DNA of 64,000 nucleotides from Sphingomonas suaedae (GTDB taxonomy: Bacteria > Pseudomonadota > Alphaproteobacteria > Sphingomonadales > Sphingomonadaceae), in NCBI RefSeq assembly GCF_007833215.1, contig NZ_CP042239.1:3532001-3596000 (forward strand). Direction: 5' to 3'. The position numbers and the translations under genes are program-made. The notes beneath the pieces were generated by a model. The model had not been told where the DNA came from. It saw only the letters and a list, made by a program, of their open reading frames with translations, and made no database searches. Below are positions 1 through 8,048 of this stretch, in pieces; position 1 is the stretch's first letter, and each line of letters begins with the position of its first letter.

Positions 1-219
1 CCGGTCTTGGCCGGCTAGCCGGGGAGCCGATGCGATGGGAGAGCCCCTCACAGAGGGCAATGTCCTCAATCTCACCGGGGCCGAGCTGGACCAGTTGTCT
101 ACCGAATCATGCCCGAGCCCTTCGTCGTCGGCCTCTTCGCCGACCGCACCAACCTGCTCAGCCAAGTCCGAAAATATCCAGCTCAATCTGGGCAGGAAGC
201 TCAACGGCGAGCGGTTCGA

Positions 220-640
220 CTATGGCAAAGGTTCGCTTGCGGGCTTGTATACCGCATATGTGTTAGGGTGGACCTCGCATGCCGCGATCATCACCAACGC
301 GCATTCGTTGCTCGCGACATGAATACCAAAGCGGTGAATCTCCCCGGGACATGCCGGATTGGGCAATGATACCGTGTCACATCCATCTCTCCTCCGTATG
401 GCCATCTCTCCTCCGTATGGATTGCCACAGGTTTGGAAATGCAACAGGCACATCCTCTCCAATGTCATACAGGCCCAACGGCTGCCATGACGGTGCAGCC
501 GTATCCCACTCGGTCAATTCGCGTTCAAAATCAATGATTTCCCGATCAATTCTGGCCAATTCAGCCGGACCGTCACGCCGCGTTTCCATCGAACTTATCG
601 CCCGAGAATTGGACCCCGCCCGGCTTCCCCGAATTGTCAC
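220..640 (-). pseudogene. possible decayed minus-strand gene, unknown product
   Basis: Two overlapping minus-strand reading frames run through this stretch. The upstream one contains the peptide ERELTEWDTAAPSWQPLGL and ends just after a 19-bp tandem duplication. The downstream one, in a different frame, continues to a TAG at 220 with segments such as IHRFGIHVASNECALVM. Removing one copy of the duplication puts the two frames in register and gives one uninterrupted frame of about 130 codons. That is visible in the sequence; that this was once a real gene is inference. I recognise no family, and codon use is less GC-biased than in the flanking genes. The rest of positions 1-660 shows no other supportable gene. 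Confidence 0.25.
383..420. repeat. 19-bp perfect tandem duplication
   Basis: The 19-mer ccatctctcctccgtatgg occurs twice head to tail (383-401 and 402-420). Its length is not a multiple of three, so if the surrounding minus-strand frame is real the duplication causes a frameshift. It looks like a replication-slippage product. Confidence 0.9.
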
Positions 641-663
641 ACGGCGCGGTTACCGGCCGCCGC

Positions 664-1188
664 GTGGCACGAACAAATTCTGTGGTGGATGACGATGCCC
701 GCGACTGGATTGCGATCCGGCGCGCCGTGGTGCGCTATGCCCAGCATCGCGCCGGGCGCGCCGACATTGCGGAGGATATTGCCCAGGAAGTGCTCACGCG
801 GCTGATGCAGGTCGCCGAGACCGAGCAGATCGGCAGCATCATGGCGCTCGCCTTCCGCATCGCCGACAATCTGCTCGTCGATACCTATCGCCGCGAACGC
901 CGCTTCGATAGCGACCTCGATACCGAGTGGCAAAGCGATGCGCCATCGCCCGATCGCGTCCTCGATTCGCGCTCGGCAGTGATGGTGTTCCAACGCTGTT
1001 TACGATCGATGCCGCCGCTGCGCCGTGAGGTGCTGGTGCGCCGCCGCTTGCATCAACAGGCGTGCCGCGACATTGCCGAGGCGCTGTCCTTGACGCCCGA
1101 GGCGGTTGAAAAGCATATCACCCGTGGCCTTGCCGATCTGCGCCGGGCGATGGCCCGTGCCGGGGTCGCGATCGAGGATATGGCGTGA
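664..1188 (+). CDS. ECF sigma factor, FecI-like
   Basis: About 174 residues, the usual size of an extracytoplasmic-function sigma-70 factor. Region 2 is near residues 10-75 (ARDWIAIRRAVVRYAQ through LVDTYRRERR). Region 4 is near residues 105-165, with the helix-turn-helix segment ACRDIAEALSLTPEAVEKHI. The stop overlaps the start of the next gene, a FecR-type anti-sigma factor, and a TonB receptor with an N-terminal STN signalling domain follows. That is the standard FecI-FecR-FecA layout, in which ligand binding outside the cell activates the sigma factor in the cytoplasm. The start is uncertain: a GTG at 664 was chosen, but TTG at 634 and GTG at 682 are also in frame and none has a clear Shine-Dalgarno sequence. 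Confidence 0.85.
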   Translation: MARTNSVVDDDARDWIAIRRAVVRYAQHRAGRADIAEDIAQEVLTRLMQVAETEQIGSIMALAFRIADNLLVDTYRRERRFDSDLDTEWQSDAPSPDRVLDSRSAVMVFQRCLRSMPPLRREVLVRRRLHQQACRDIAEALSLTPEAVEKHITRGLADLRRAMARAGVAIEDMA

Positions 1189-2141
1189 TGGCCGCGGATT
1201 TGCGCGCAATCGACGAAGCGGCGGCGCAATGGGTTCAGCGTATGGCGCTGCCGGTGCAGGACAGCGCAACCGCGGCCGCGTTCGACCGCTGGATCCTCGA
1301 CGATCCGCGCCATGTCGACAGCTATGCGCGCATGGTCCAGCTCTGGCAGTCGGACGGGTTGCGCCAGGCGTTGGCGGCAAATGATGTGCCCGACTCAGCC
1401 GCCACCGCTCTTGGACCGCGGGGTGCCCCGCACCGGCTATGGCGGAGCGCGGCGCTGCTGGTCCCGGCGATGGCGGCGGCGATGCTGCTGTTGATCGTCG
1501 CGCCGCCGCTGCTCCGCGATCCGGTGCGTCATGGCGCGCCGCCGGGGGCGATGCGGGTGGTGGCGCTCGCCGACGGATCGCGGGTGAACCTTGCCCCCGG
1601 TGCGCGGATCGCGGTGCGGATGACCCCTTGGTCGCGTGATGTGACCTTGGAGCGCGGCCAGGCCTTTTTTGACGTTGCGCATGAACGGATGCGCGGCTTT
1701 GCGGTCGACGGCGGGCAGGCGCGGGTCCGCGTGCTCGGCACCGCGTTCGACATCGATCGGATGGAGGGCGAGGCGGTGGTTCGTGTCTATCGCGGCAGCG
1801 TGAGCGTCGCAGCGGGGGCAGGGCGGCAGTGGCGGCTCTCCGCCGGATCGGGGATTGCGCTGCGCGGCGGCAATGCGACGACGATCGACGGAATCACCGG
1901 ATCGCGCCCTGATTGGGCCGATGGCTGGTTCGACGCGAACAATACGCCGATTCGTCAGTTGATCGCCCATCTCAACCGCGGCGCGGCGACGCCGATCCGG
2001 CTGGCCGACCCGATGCTGGGCGAGTTGCAGGTGACGGGCCGGTTCCGCCTGTCCGACCCGGAGGATGCGCTGGCGGCGGTGGCGGCGATCCACGACCTTA
2101 ACCTGCGCCGCGACGCGCGCGGCCTGGTGCTGTCACGATAG
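1188..2141 (+). CDS. FecR-type anti-sigma factor
   Basis: About 317 residues in the family order. The N-terminal cytoplasmic DUF4880-like helical domain has AIDEAAAQWVQRM and FDRWILDDPRHVDSY. One membrane helix lies near residues 98-118 (LLVPAMAAAMLLLIV). The periplasmic FecR domain includes LADGSRVNLAPGARI and VRVLGTAFDI. A short C-terminal secretin/STN-like domain is near residues 245-317. It should hold the upstream ECF factor at the inner membrane and receive the signal from the receptor encoded next. The ATG at 1188 shares one base with the sigma-factor stop, indicating translational coupling; a GTG at 1185 is an in-frame alternative. Confidence 0.88.
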   Translation: MAADLRAIDEAAAQWVQRMALPVQDSATAAAFDRWILDDPRHVDSYARMVQLWQSDGLRQALAANDVPDSAATALGPRGAPHRLWRSAALLVPAMAAAMLLLIVAPPLLRDPVRHGAPPGAMRVVALADGSRVNLAPGARIAVRMTPWSRDVTLERGQAFFDVAHERMRGFAVDGGQARVRVLGTAFDIDRMEGEAVVRVYRGSVSVAAGAGRQWRLSAGSGIALRGGNATTIDGITGSRPDWADGWFDANNTPIRQLIAHLNRGAATPIRLADPMLGELQVTGRFRLSDPEDALAAVAAIHDLNLRRDARGLVLSR

Positions 2142-2150
2142 AGGTGGGAT

Positions 2151-2179
2151 TGTAACGCGGCCGCAATGGCAAAGTCATC
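2151..2179 (+). promoter_or_regulatory. possible ECF-type promoter before the TonB receptor
   Basis: In the 121-bp gap between the anti-sigma gene and the receptor there is TGTAAC (2151-2156), a 17-bp spacer and GTCATC (2174-2179). This is similar in form to ECF promoters with an AAC-type -35 and a GTC-type -10. The position fits autoregulation of the receptor by the cognate sigma factor. It is a by-eye match only. Confidence 0.2.
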
Positions 2180-2262
2180 TTGTTGTAATGCAATAATTTT
2201 GTCGGGTTTTCGCCGCCTCGTCGTCTTTCGGGCATCTCGGTTCCAATACCAAAGGGGGGTCC

Positions 2263-5200
2263 ATGTTTTCGAAATTCCGGAACGGCGCCGGCTTGTCGGC
2301 GCTGGCGATGGCGTGCGCGGTCACGACGGGCATTGCCCAGCCAGTCCAGGCCCAAATGGTCGAGCGCAGCTTCAGCTTTGCGATTCCCGCACAAGATCTG
2401 GCAAGCGCAGTGCGCGCCTTTTCGCGCACCACCGCGATCCAGATCGCAGCCTCGCCCGAGGCGCTGCGCGGGCGCCGCAGCCGACCGGTTCAAGGGTTGC
2501 TGTCGGCGGAACAGGCGCTGAAGCGGATGCTGGCCGATACCAGGCTTGAAGCGGTGCGCCAGGGCAATGGCTTTGTCCTGCGTCCGGGCCGGGCATCGGC
2601 CCAGACCGTCACGCCGACCGCCGCCGTGACTGCTGCCGCCCGCCCCGCCGCTCCGGTCAGCGAGCCAGAGCCCGAAGAAATCGTCATCACCGGCTATATC
2701 GAAGCGGTGCAGCGCTCGCTCGACAAGAAGCGCAAGACCGATGTCGTGTCCGACACCGTCAGCGCCGATGACATGGGCAAGCTGCCCGCCAACAATGTCG
2801 CCGAATCGCTTTCCCGGATGCCCGGCGTCAATGCGGTGCGCGATGCCACCACCGGGGAGGGCGACCGCGTCACCGTGCGCGGCCTTTCGACCGAGCTTAA
2901 CAACTATTCGATCAACGGCGTTCGGCTGGGCGGCGCCGGATCGCGCGATGACGTTTTTTATCGCGGCGTGCGCTTGAGCGTGCTGCCGCCCGACGGGATC
3001 AAGGAGATCACCGTCTTCAAATCATTGACCCCCGATCGCGATGGTGATGCGCTGGGCGGGTCGATCGATATCTCGACCCCGACCGCGTTCGATCAGGCGC
3101 CGACCTATTTCCGCCTCTCCGCCGAAGGATCGCTGCTCGACAAATTCGATCATCCGCTGTCGGGCCAGGTGTCGGGCGCGGCATCGCGCCAGTTCAGCGA
3201 CAATTTTGGCGTATACGTCGCCGCAAGCTGGAGCCGGCGCAAGTCGCAGTTCGAACAGAATGGCGTCGATGGCGATAACCAGCCCGACCGCTGGTATTCC
3301 GACAGCGAAACGCTGGGCTGGGATCCCAATCGCTTCGTAATGCGCGGCATGGATCTGGGCGTGGGTGAAACCGATGTCCGCCGCTGGGGCGTCAATGGCA
3401 GCGCCGATCTGCGCTCCGACAATCACGACCTGCATTTGCGCGGGCAGTATAACCAGTATCGCAAGAAGCAGTTTCTCAACCGCCTGAACTTCCGCAACGA
3501 CGTCAGCCGCAACTCGACCCGGCTGGTTCAGGTCAACCCCGATGATGGGTCGCTGCTCCAGCCCGACGACAATATCGTCGGCTATGACGCCACGCTCGGG
3601 CGCGTCTATGGCTATACCACCGCGCAGATCGTCGATCGCGACCGCGACGGTCGCATCACCGATGCCGACCGCTCCTCGCGTTCTTTCTACAGCCTGTTCG
3701 GCAGCTCGGGCACCTGGGATCCACAGGGATTCCGCTTGCGCCGCTTCTGGGAGGCGAAGAACGAGACCGGCAGCCTTGCCTCGGCCAATGTCGGCGGTGA
3801 ATCGCGCTTCGGCACCGTCCGGATCGACTATGACGTCTCCTATTCGCAGTCGGAGGACAATCTCGACGACGGCTATGAGATGGAGTTCCGCAGCGACAAA
3901 TATGGCTGGCTGGGCAATCGCGGCGTACTTTTTAGCAGCGCAGAGGATGTCCGCTTCCCCAAATGGCTGCTCAACGACGCGGGCATGGCGGCAATCCACG
4001 ACCCCGCCGAATATGGGTTCAGCGGGCTTGAAGGCGAAGTCGGCGGCAGCAGCGAAAAGCTGTGGCAGGTGCAGGCGAACGTCGAATGGCGCCCCGAAGC
4101 GGGTCTGCTCGAATCGGTGAAGGCTGGCGGGAAGTTCTACAATTCGCGCCGCCGTACCTATGAAGGATCGTTCCTCGATCTCAACGCCAACGGCACGCTC
4201 GCCAGCTTCGCGGCTTTTTACGGGCCGGAAGTGAACAGCATGTTCGGCGGCGCCTATTCGGGGCTGTACCGGCTCGGCACCACCATCGACAATGAAGCGA
4301 TGCTGGCCGAACTGCAGCGCGCCGAGCGCGGCGAAAGTTCGGTGTTCGACGGCTTTGCGGTCGATCCCGCCAACGCCACCCTGTCGGACGAGGATAGCTT
4401 CCGCTTCGAAGAGCGGGTGATCTCGGGCTATGCGATGGCGACCGCGCGAATGGGCGATGTTCGCGTCATCGGCGGCGTGCGGATGGAGGCGACGCGCAAC
4501 ACGATCGAGGCGTGGAACGTCGATCCGGTGCGCGGCACCCGCTTTGCCAATGACCGGTCGAGCTTCGTCAACTGGCTGCCTTCCGTCCATGTCATCTATG
4601 ACCTCGACCGCAAGACAAAGCTGCGCGGCGCATTGTGGACCAGCTTTGCCCGACCCGACATCGCGCGGATGAGTTCGGCACGGAACTACACCTATGATCA
4701 GGATCCCGATGGCGATGGCGTGGTCAACCCGCTCAACCAATGGGTGCTGATCGGCATCGAACAGGGCAATCCCGACCTCAAGCCGCTGCGCTCGACCAAT
4801 TTCGATATTTCATTCGAACATTATGCCGGTCGCGGCGGCGCCTATTCGGCGGGGCTGTTCTACAAGAAGATCGAGAACTTCCTGTTCCGCTCCTCCTCCA
4901 GCAACGTCCGCGACGGGACCACGGGCGAGAATATCGATCCCACCGGCGTGCTGGTGTCGATGCCCAACAACGGCAAGTCGGCCGAGGTCTATGGCATCGA
5001 ACTCAACGCACAGCAGTTGCTCCACTGGCTGCCCGGGGTGTTCGGGTCGCTGGGCATCGGCGGCAATCTGACGCTGCAGCGGTCGAAGGCGGTGACGGGC
5101 CTTTCCTGGCACCCGGAGGGCTACAAGCTGCCGTTGATGGAAACCCCCGAAACCATCGCCAATGTCCAGCTCTTCTGGGAACGCAAGGGCTGGGAAATCT

Positions 5201-5457
5201 ATGGCGCCTGGAATTACCAGTCCAAGATCCTGTCGGGCATCCAGGATTTCGGCAACGACCCCTATCAGCAGGGCTATCAGTTCATCGATCTGACGCTGCG
5301 CCGGACCTTCCTCAAGAAATCCTCGGTCCAGCTTCAGGTCCGCAACCTGCTCGACGGGCACACTTATTGGCAGACGGTGTCGTCGAGCCAGGGGGCAAGC
5401 CGCGCCTATATCAAAAATGGCCGGACGATCTCGCTCGGCGTCAACCTGATCCTGTGA
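2263..5457 (+). CDS. TonB-dependent outer-membrane receptor with STN signalling domain
   Basis: A 1064-residue receptor. Residues 1-30 are a signal peptide. The STN domain is near residues 35-108 (FAIPAQDLASAVRAF, then GLLSAEQALKRML). The TonB box region EEIVITGY is at 138-145. The plug domain follows (KLPANNVAESLSRMPGV, VTVRGLSTELNNYSING), then a long beta-barrel ending in a hydrophobic strand. The size and the NNVAESLSRMPGV plug resemble sphingomonad receptors for large organic ligands more than classical siderophore receptors. The start ATG has a strong purine-rich ribosome site (aagggggg). It lies downstream of its own sigma/anti-sigma pair, and a secreted phosphatase follows within a few bases, so a phosphorylated substrate is plausible but not shown. 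Confidence 0.92.
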   Translation: MFSKFRNGAGLSALAMACAVTTGIAQPVQAQMVERSFSFAIPAQDLASAVRAFSRTTAIQIAASPEALRGRRSRPVQGLLSAEQALKRMLADTRLEAVRQGNGFVLRPGRASAQTVTPTAAVTAAARPAAPVSEPEPEEIVITGYIEAVQRSLDKKRKTDVVSDTVSADDMGKLPANNVAESLSRMPGVNAVRDATTGEGDRVTVRGLSTELNNYSINGVRLGGAGSRDDVFYRGVRLSVLPPDGIKEITVFKSLTPDRDGDALGGSIDISTPTAFDQAPTYFRLSAEGSLLDKFDHPLSGQVSGAASRQFSDNFGVYVAASWSRRKSQFEQNGVDGDNQPDRWYSDSETLGWDPNRFVMRGMDLGVGETDVRRWGVNGSADLRSDNHDLHLRGQYNQYRKKQFLNRLNFRNDVSRNSTRLVQVNPDDGSLLQPDDNIVGYDATLGRVYGYTTAQIVDRDRDGRITDADRSSRSFYSLFGSSGTWDPQGFRLRRFWEAKNETGSLASANVGGESRFGTVRIDYDVSYSQSEDNLDDGYEMEFRSDKYGWLGNRGVLFSSAEDVRFPKWLLNDAGMAAIHDPAEYGFSGLEGEVGGSSEKLWQVQANVEWRPEAGLLESVKAGGKFYNSRRRTYEGSFLDLNANGTLASFAAFYGPEVNSMFGGAYSGLYRLGTTIDNEAMLAELQRAERGESSVFDGFAVDPANATLSDEDSFRFEERVISGYAMATARMGDVRVIGGVRMEATRNTIEAWNVDPVRGTRFANDRSSFVNWLPSVHVIYDLDRKTKLRGALWTSFARPDIARMSSARNYTYDQDPDGDGVVNPLNQWVLIGIEQGNPDLKPLRSTNFDISFEHYAGRGGAYSAGLFYKKIENFLFRSSSSNVRDGTTGENIDPTGVLVSMPNNGKSAEVYGIELNAQQLLHWLPGVFGSLGIGGNLTLQRSKAVTGLSWHPEGYKLPLMETPETIANVQLFWERKGWEIYGAWNYQSKILSGIQDFGNDPYQQGYQFIDLTLRRTFLKKSSVQLQVRNLLDGHTYWQTVSSSQGASRAYIKNGRTISLGVNLIL

Positions 5458-5468
5458 TGGAGCATTCG

Positions 5469-6725
5469 ATGCGATCGATCCTTGCCCTGGCACTCTGTTC
5501 GCTTGCGCTGCCGACCCTGTCGGCAGCGCAAGAGGCGCCCCCGGTGCGGGCCCCGGCCAGCGTCGCGCCCGAACGCATCATCCTCAACCTCACCGCGCGC
5601 CCGGCCAGCGAAATGGCGGTCACCTGGCGCAGCGCCCCGGGATCGGCAGGGATGGTCGAGTTCGCCCGCGCCACCGCCGGGCCGGATTTCGTCAAGGCGC
5701 CGCAACAGATCGCGGCGATCACTGACGACGCGACGCTCGACGTGCAGGAACAGGCCGGGTTCCGCGCCGCCTATCATTCGGCGGTGATGACCGGGCTGGA
5801 GCCGGACAGCGTCTATGCCTATCGCGTCGGCGACGGGACGCACTGGTCCGAATGGTTCCAGTTCCGCACCGCCGCTGCGACGCCGCGCCCGTTCCGCTTC
5901 ATCTATATGGGCGACATGCAAAATGCGATCCTGTCGGAAGCCTCGCGCACCTTGCGGATGGCGTTCCGCCAGGCGGGCGACGCAGCGTTCGTCATCCATG
6001 CCGGCGATCTGGTCAACCGCCATGCCGCCGATCGCGAATGGGGCGAGTGGTTCGCGGCGGGTGGGTTCCTCTATGCCCAGACCCCGCAAATGCCGACGCC
6101 GGGCAATCATGAATATGTGAAAGACCCCGCCGCGCGCGCCGGTTCGTCGCTGACGGGTCAGTGGCGGCGCCAGTTCACCCTGCCCGACAATGGCCCGGCA
6201 GCGGTGCCGGAGGGGGCGGAAACCAACTGGTACACCGATTATCAGGGGCTGCGGCTGATCTCGGTCGACGCGCCGCAGCTCGACCGCAACGAAGCCGGGC
6301 GCGCGGCGACGATCGCGTGGCTTGACGGGCTGCTCAAGCGCAATCCCAATCGCTGGACGGTGATCTTCCTCCACTTCCCGCTCTTCTCCAGCGATCCCGA
6401 TCGCGACAATCCCAAGGTGCGCGCGGCGCTCAAGCCGCTGATCGACAAGTATAAGGTTGATCTGGTGCTCCAGGGGCATGACCATGGCTATGCGCGCGGC
6501 GCGGTCGGGCCGAACGGGCCGGCGGCGGACGATCATGGCTCCACCTATGTCGTCGCGGTCGCCGGGCCGAAAATGTATGACGTCGGCAAGCTCGATTGGG
6601 CGCGCAAGACCGCGTCGCGCACGCAAAGCTACCAGGTGATCGACGTCACCCCGACCCAGCTCAGCTATCGCGCCTATACCGCGACCGGCGAGCCGCTCGA
6701 CAGCGTCACGCTGCATAAACGCTGA
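5469..6725 (+). CDS. secreted metallophosphoesterase, purple acid phosphatase-like
   Basis: 418 residues. A signal peptide (MRSILALALCSLALPTLSAA) precedes a fibronectin-like N-terminal domain (residues about 35-140, as in purple acid phosphatases), then a calcineurin-type metal centre. The metal-ligand motifs are in order: GD at 148-149, GDL with D180, GNH with N213 and H214, H302 in LHFPLF, and GHDH at 336-339. The enzyme should cleave phosphoesters in the periplasm or outside the cell. The start at 5469 is preceded by GGAG six bases upstream; an in-frame ATG at 5457 overlaps the receptor stop. The near-zero spacing places it in the receptor operon, which suggests the receptor and phosphatase act on the same substrate class. 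Confidence 0.88.
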   Translation: MRSILALALCSLALPTLSAAQEAPPVRAPASVAPERIILNLTARPASEMAVTWRSAPGSAGMVEFARATAGPDFVKAPQQIAAITDDATLDVQEQAGFRAAYHSAVMTGLEPDSVYAYRVGDGTHWSEWFQFRTAAATPRPFRFIYMGDMQNAILSEASRTLRMAFRQAGDAAFVIHAGDLVNRHAADREWGEWFAAGGFLYAQTPQMPTPGNHEYVKDPAARAGSSLTGQWRRQFTLPDNGPAAVPEGAETNWYTDYQGLRLISVDAPQLDRNEAGRAATIAWLDGLLKRNPNRWTVIFLHFPLFSSDPDRDNPKVRAALKPLIDKYKVDLVLQGHDHGYARGAVGPNGPAADDHGSTYVVAVAGPKMYDVGKLDWARKTASRTQSYQVIDVTPTQLSYRAYTATGEPLDSVTLHKR

Positions 6726-6857
6726 GCCGAAGCGGCGTGGCCAGCACGCTTCGCGATGATCGCGTGGGCTGCGCAAAGAGGGGCGATCTGACCTTCTTCG
6801 CCATTTCGCGAAACCGCGAGGCTAGACCGGTGCCAAACCCCCGCTAGGATCGGAGTG

Positions 6858-8048
6858 ATGGGGGACGAATCGCAATCCGCACCGGGGCTCGAGCCACTCG
6901 CCTATCATTGCCAGATCGTTGAGCATTTGCGCGGGAACGAACCCGAAATCTGGGCATGGGCTAGTTCATTGCAAGCGCGGGCGGAGCAGGTGCAGGAAAT
7001 GCGCACCTACCTGTTGCGCGAAACCTATCGGATCGATGCGGCGGCGCATCCTGAAGTGCATGAGGATATCGCCGCTGTGCTCGCCAAGCTGGAGATCGAC
7101 GCTCCGTTCACGCTGTATCAGGCGGCGGACGGAGCGATGAACGCGGCACTGTGCTTCGTGCCCGGCGAGATCCATCTGCTGTTCCACGGACCGGTGCTCG
7201 AAAAGCTCTCGCGCGAAGAACGGGTTGCGCTGCTTGGTCATGAACTGGCGCATTATCGGCTCTGGTCGATCGAAGGCGGTGCCTATTACACGGCAACTAC
7301 CATCCTCGACCACGCGCTTGCCTATCCCGGCGCTTCGCCCAGTCATATCGAGACCGCCCGGCTCTATCGGTTGCATACCGAGCTTTATGCCGATCGCGGC
7401 GGTGCGGTTGCAGCCAATGCGTCAGGCCCGGCGATTGCCACGCTGGTCAAGACCATGACCGGCCTCACAACGGTGGATCCGGAGGCCTATCTCCGACAGG
7501 CCGGCGAGGCCGGGCGCGATGCGAGGGCGTCGCAGGGGGAGACGCATCCCGAGATTTTCCTGCGTGCACAGGCGCTCGACAAATGGTGGCGCAACGATCC
7601 CGACACTGAGACATGGATCGACCGGCGTATTCGGGGGCCACTGTCGCTGGCTGCGCTCGATCTGCCACGCCAGTACGAAGCCACCGCGATTACCCGCGGT
7701 TTCCTGACCCGGCTGGCGACGCATCCCGCCGCCGATGACGCGGCGACGACCCTGCTTCGCCGCTATTTCCCGGACTGGGAGCCGGGCGAGGAAGCGGTGA
7801 GCGATACGTTGATTTCGGCCGACCGCCTCGACGGCTCGTTCCGCGACTTTCTCGTTTCGCTAAGCCTGGATGTCGCGATGGCCGATCCCGACCCGGAAGG
7901 CCGCAACACCATGCTGACGGTCGGCGCGGAGATCGCGAGCCTGTATGACGGAGTCGATGCGTTCAAGGCGGCGCTCAAGCGTGACCTCAAATTGACCAGG
8001 CCCGCGATTGATCGCATCTTTGCGAAGCTGAAGAAGGCGAAGGCATGA
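6858..8048 (+). CDS. M48-type zinc metalloprotease with possible TerB-like C-terminus
   Basis: 396 residues, with no signal peptide or membrane helix, so probably cytoplasmic. The zincin motif HELAH is at residues 128-132, and the downstream ELYAD (E175, D179) matches the ExxAD third-ligand motif of M48 peptidases. The last 90 or so residues (FRDFLVSLSLDVAMADPDP, then FKAALKRDLKL) have the look of a TerB-type helical domain; that is a weak, by-eye call. The stop overlaps the ATG of the giant helicase gene by four bases (ATGA), so the two products are probably made together. A soluble zincin coupled to a helicase-nuclease suggests regulated proteolysis in a stress or defence pathway. The start at 6858 was chosen for an AGGA eight bases upstream; GTG at 6855 is possible. 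Confidence 0.72.
   Translation: MGDESQSAPGLEPLAYHCQIVEHLRGNEPEIWAWASSLQARAEQVQEMRTYLLRETYRIDAAAHPEVHEDIAAVLAKLEIDAPFTLYQAADGAMNAALCFVPGEIHLLFHGPVLEKLSREERVALLGHELAHYRLWSIEGGAYYTATTILDHALAYPGASPSHIETARLYRLHTELYADRGGAVAANASGPAIATLVKTMTGLTTVDPEAYLRQAGEAGRDARASQGETHPEIFLRAQALDKWWRNDPDTETWIDRRIRGPLSLAALDLPRQYEATAITRGFLTRLATHPAADDAATTLLRRYFPDWEPGEEAVSDTLISADRLDGSFRDFLVSLSLDVAMADPDPEGRNTMLTVGAEIASLYDGVDAFKAALKRDLKLTRPAIDRIFAKLKKAKA

Noticed and set aside
30..369. Three overlapping plus-strand frames at the window start, considered as a transposase remnant
   Set aside because: I could not match any of them to a transposase family, and none has a ribosome-binding site.
3022..4740. 572-codon minus-strand frame
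   Set aside because: Antisense to the TonB receptor barrel; no motif support.
4740..6725. 661-codon reading of the phosphatase gene starting inside the receptor gene
   Set aside because: The first 239 codons are out-of-frame receptor sequence; the signal peptide begins at 5469.
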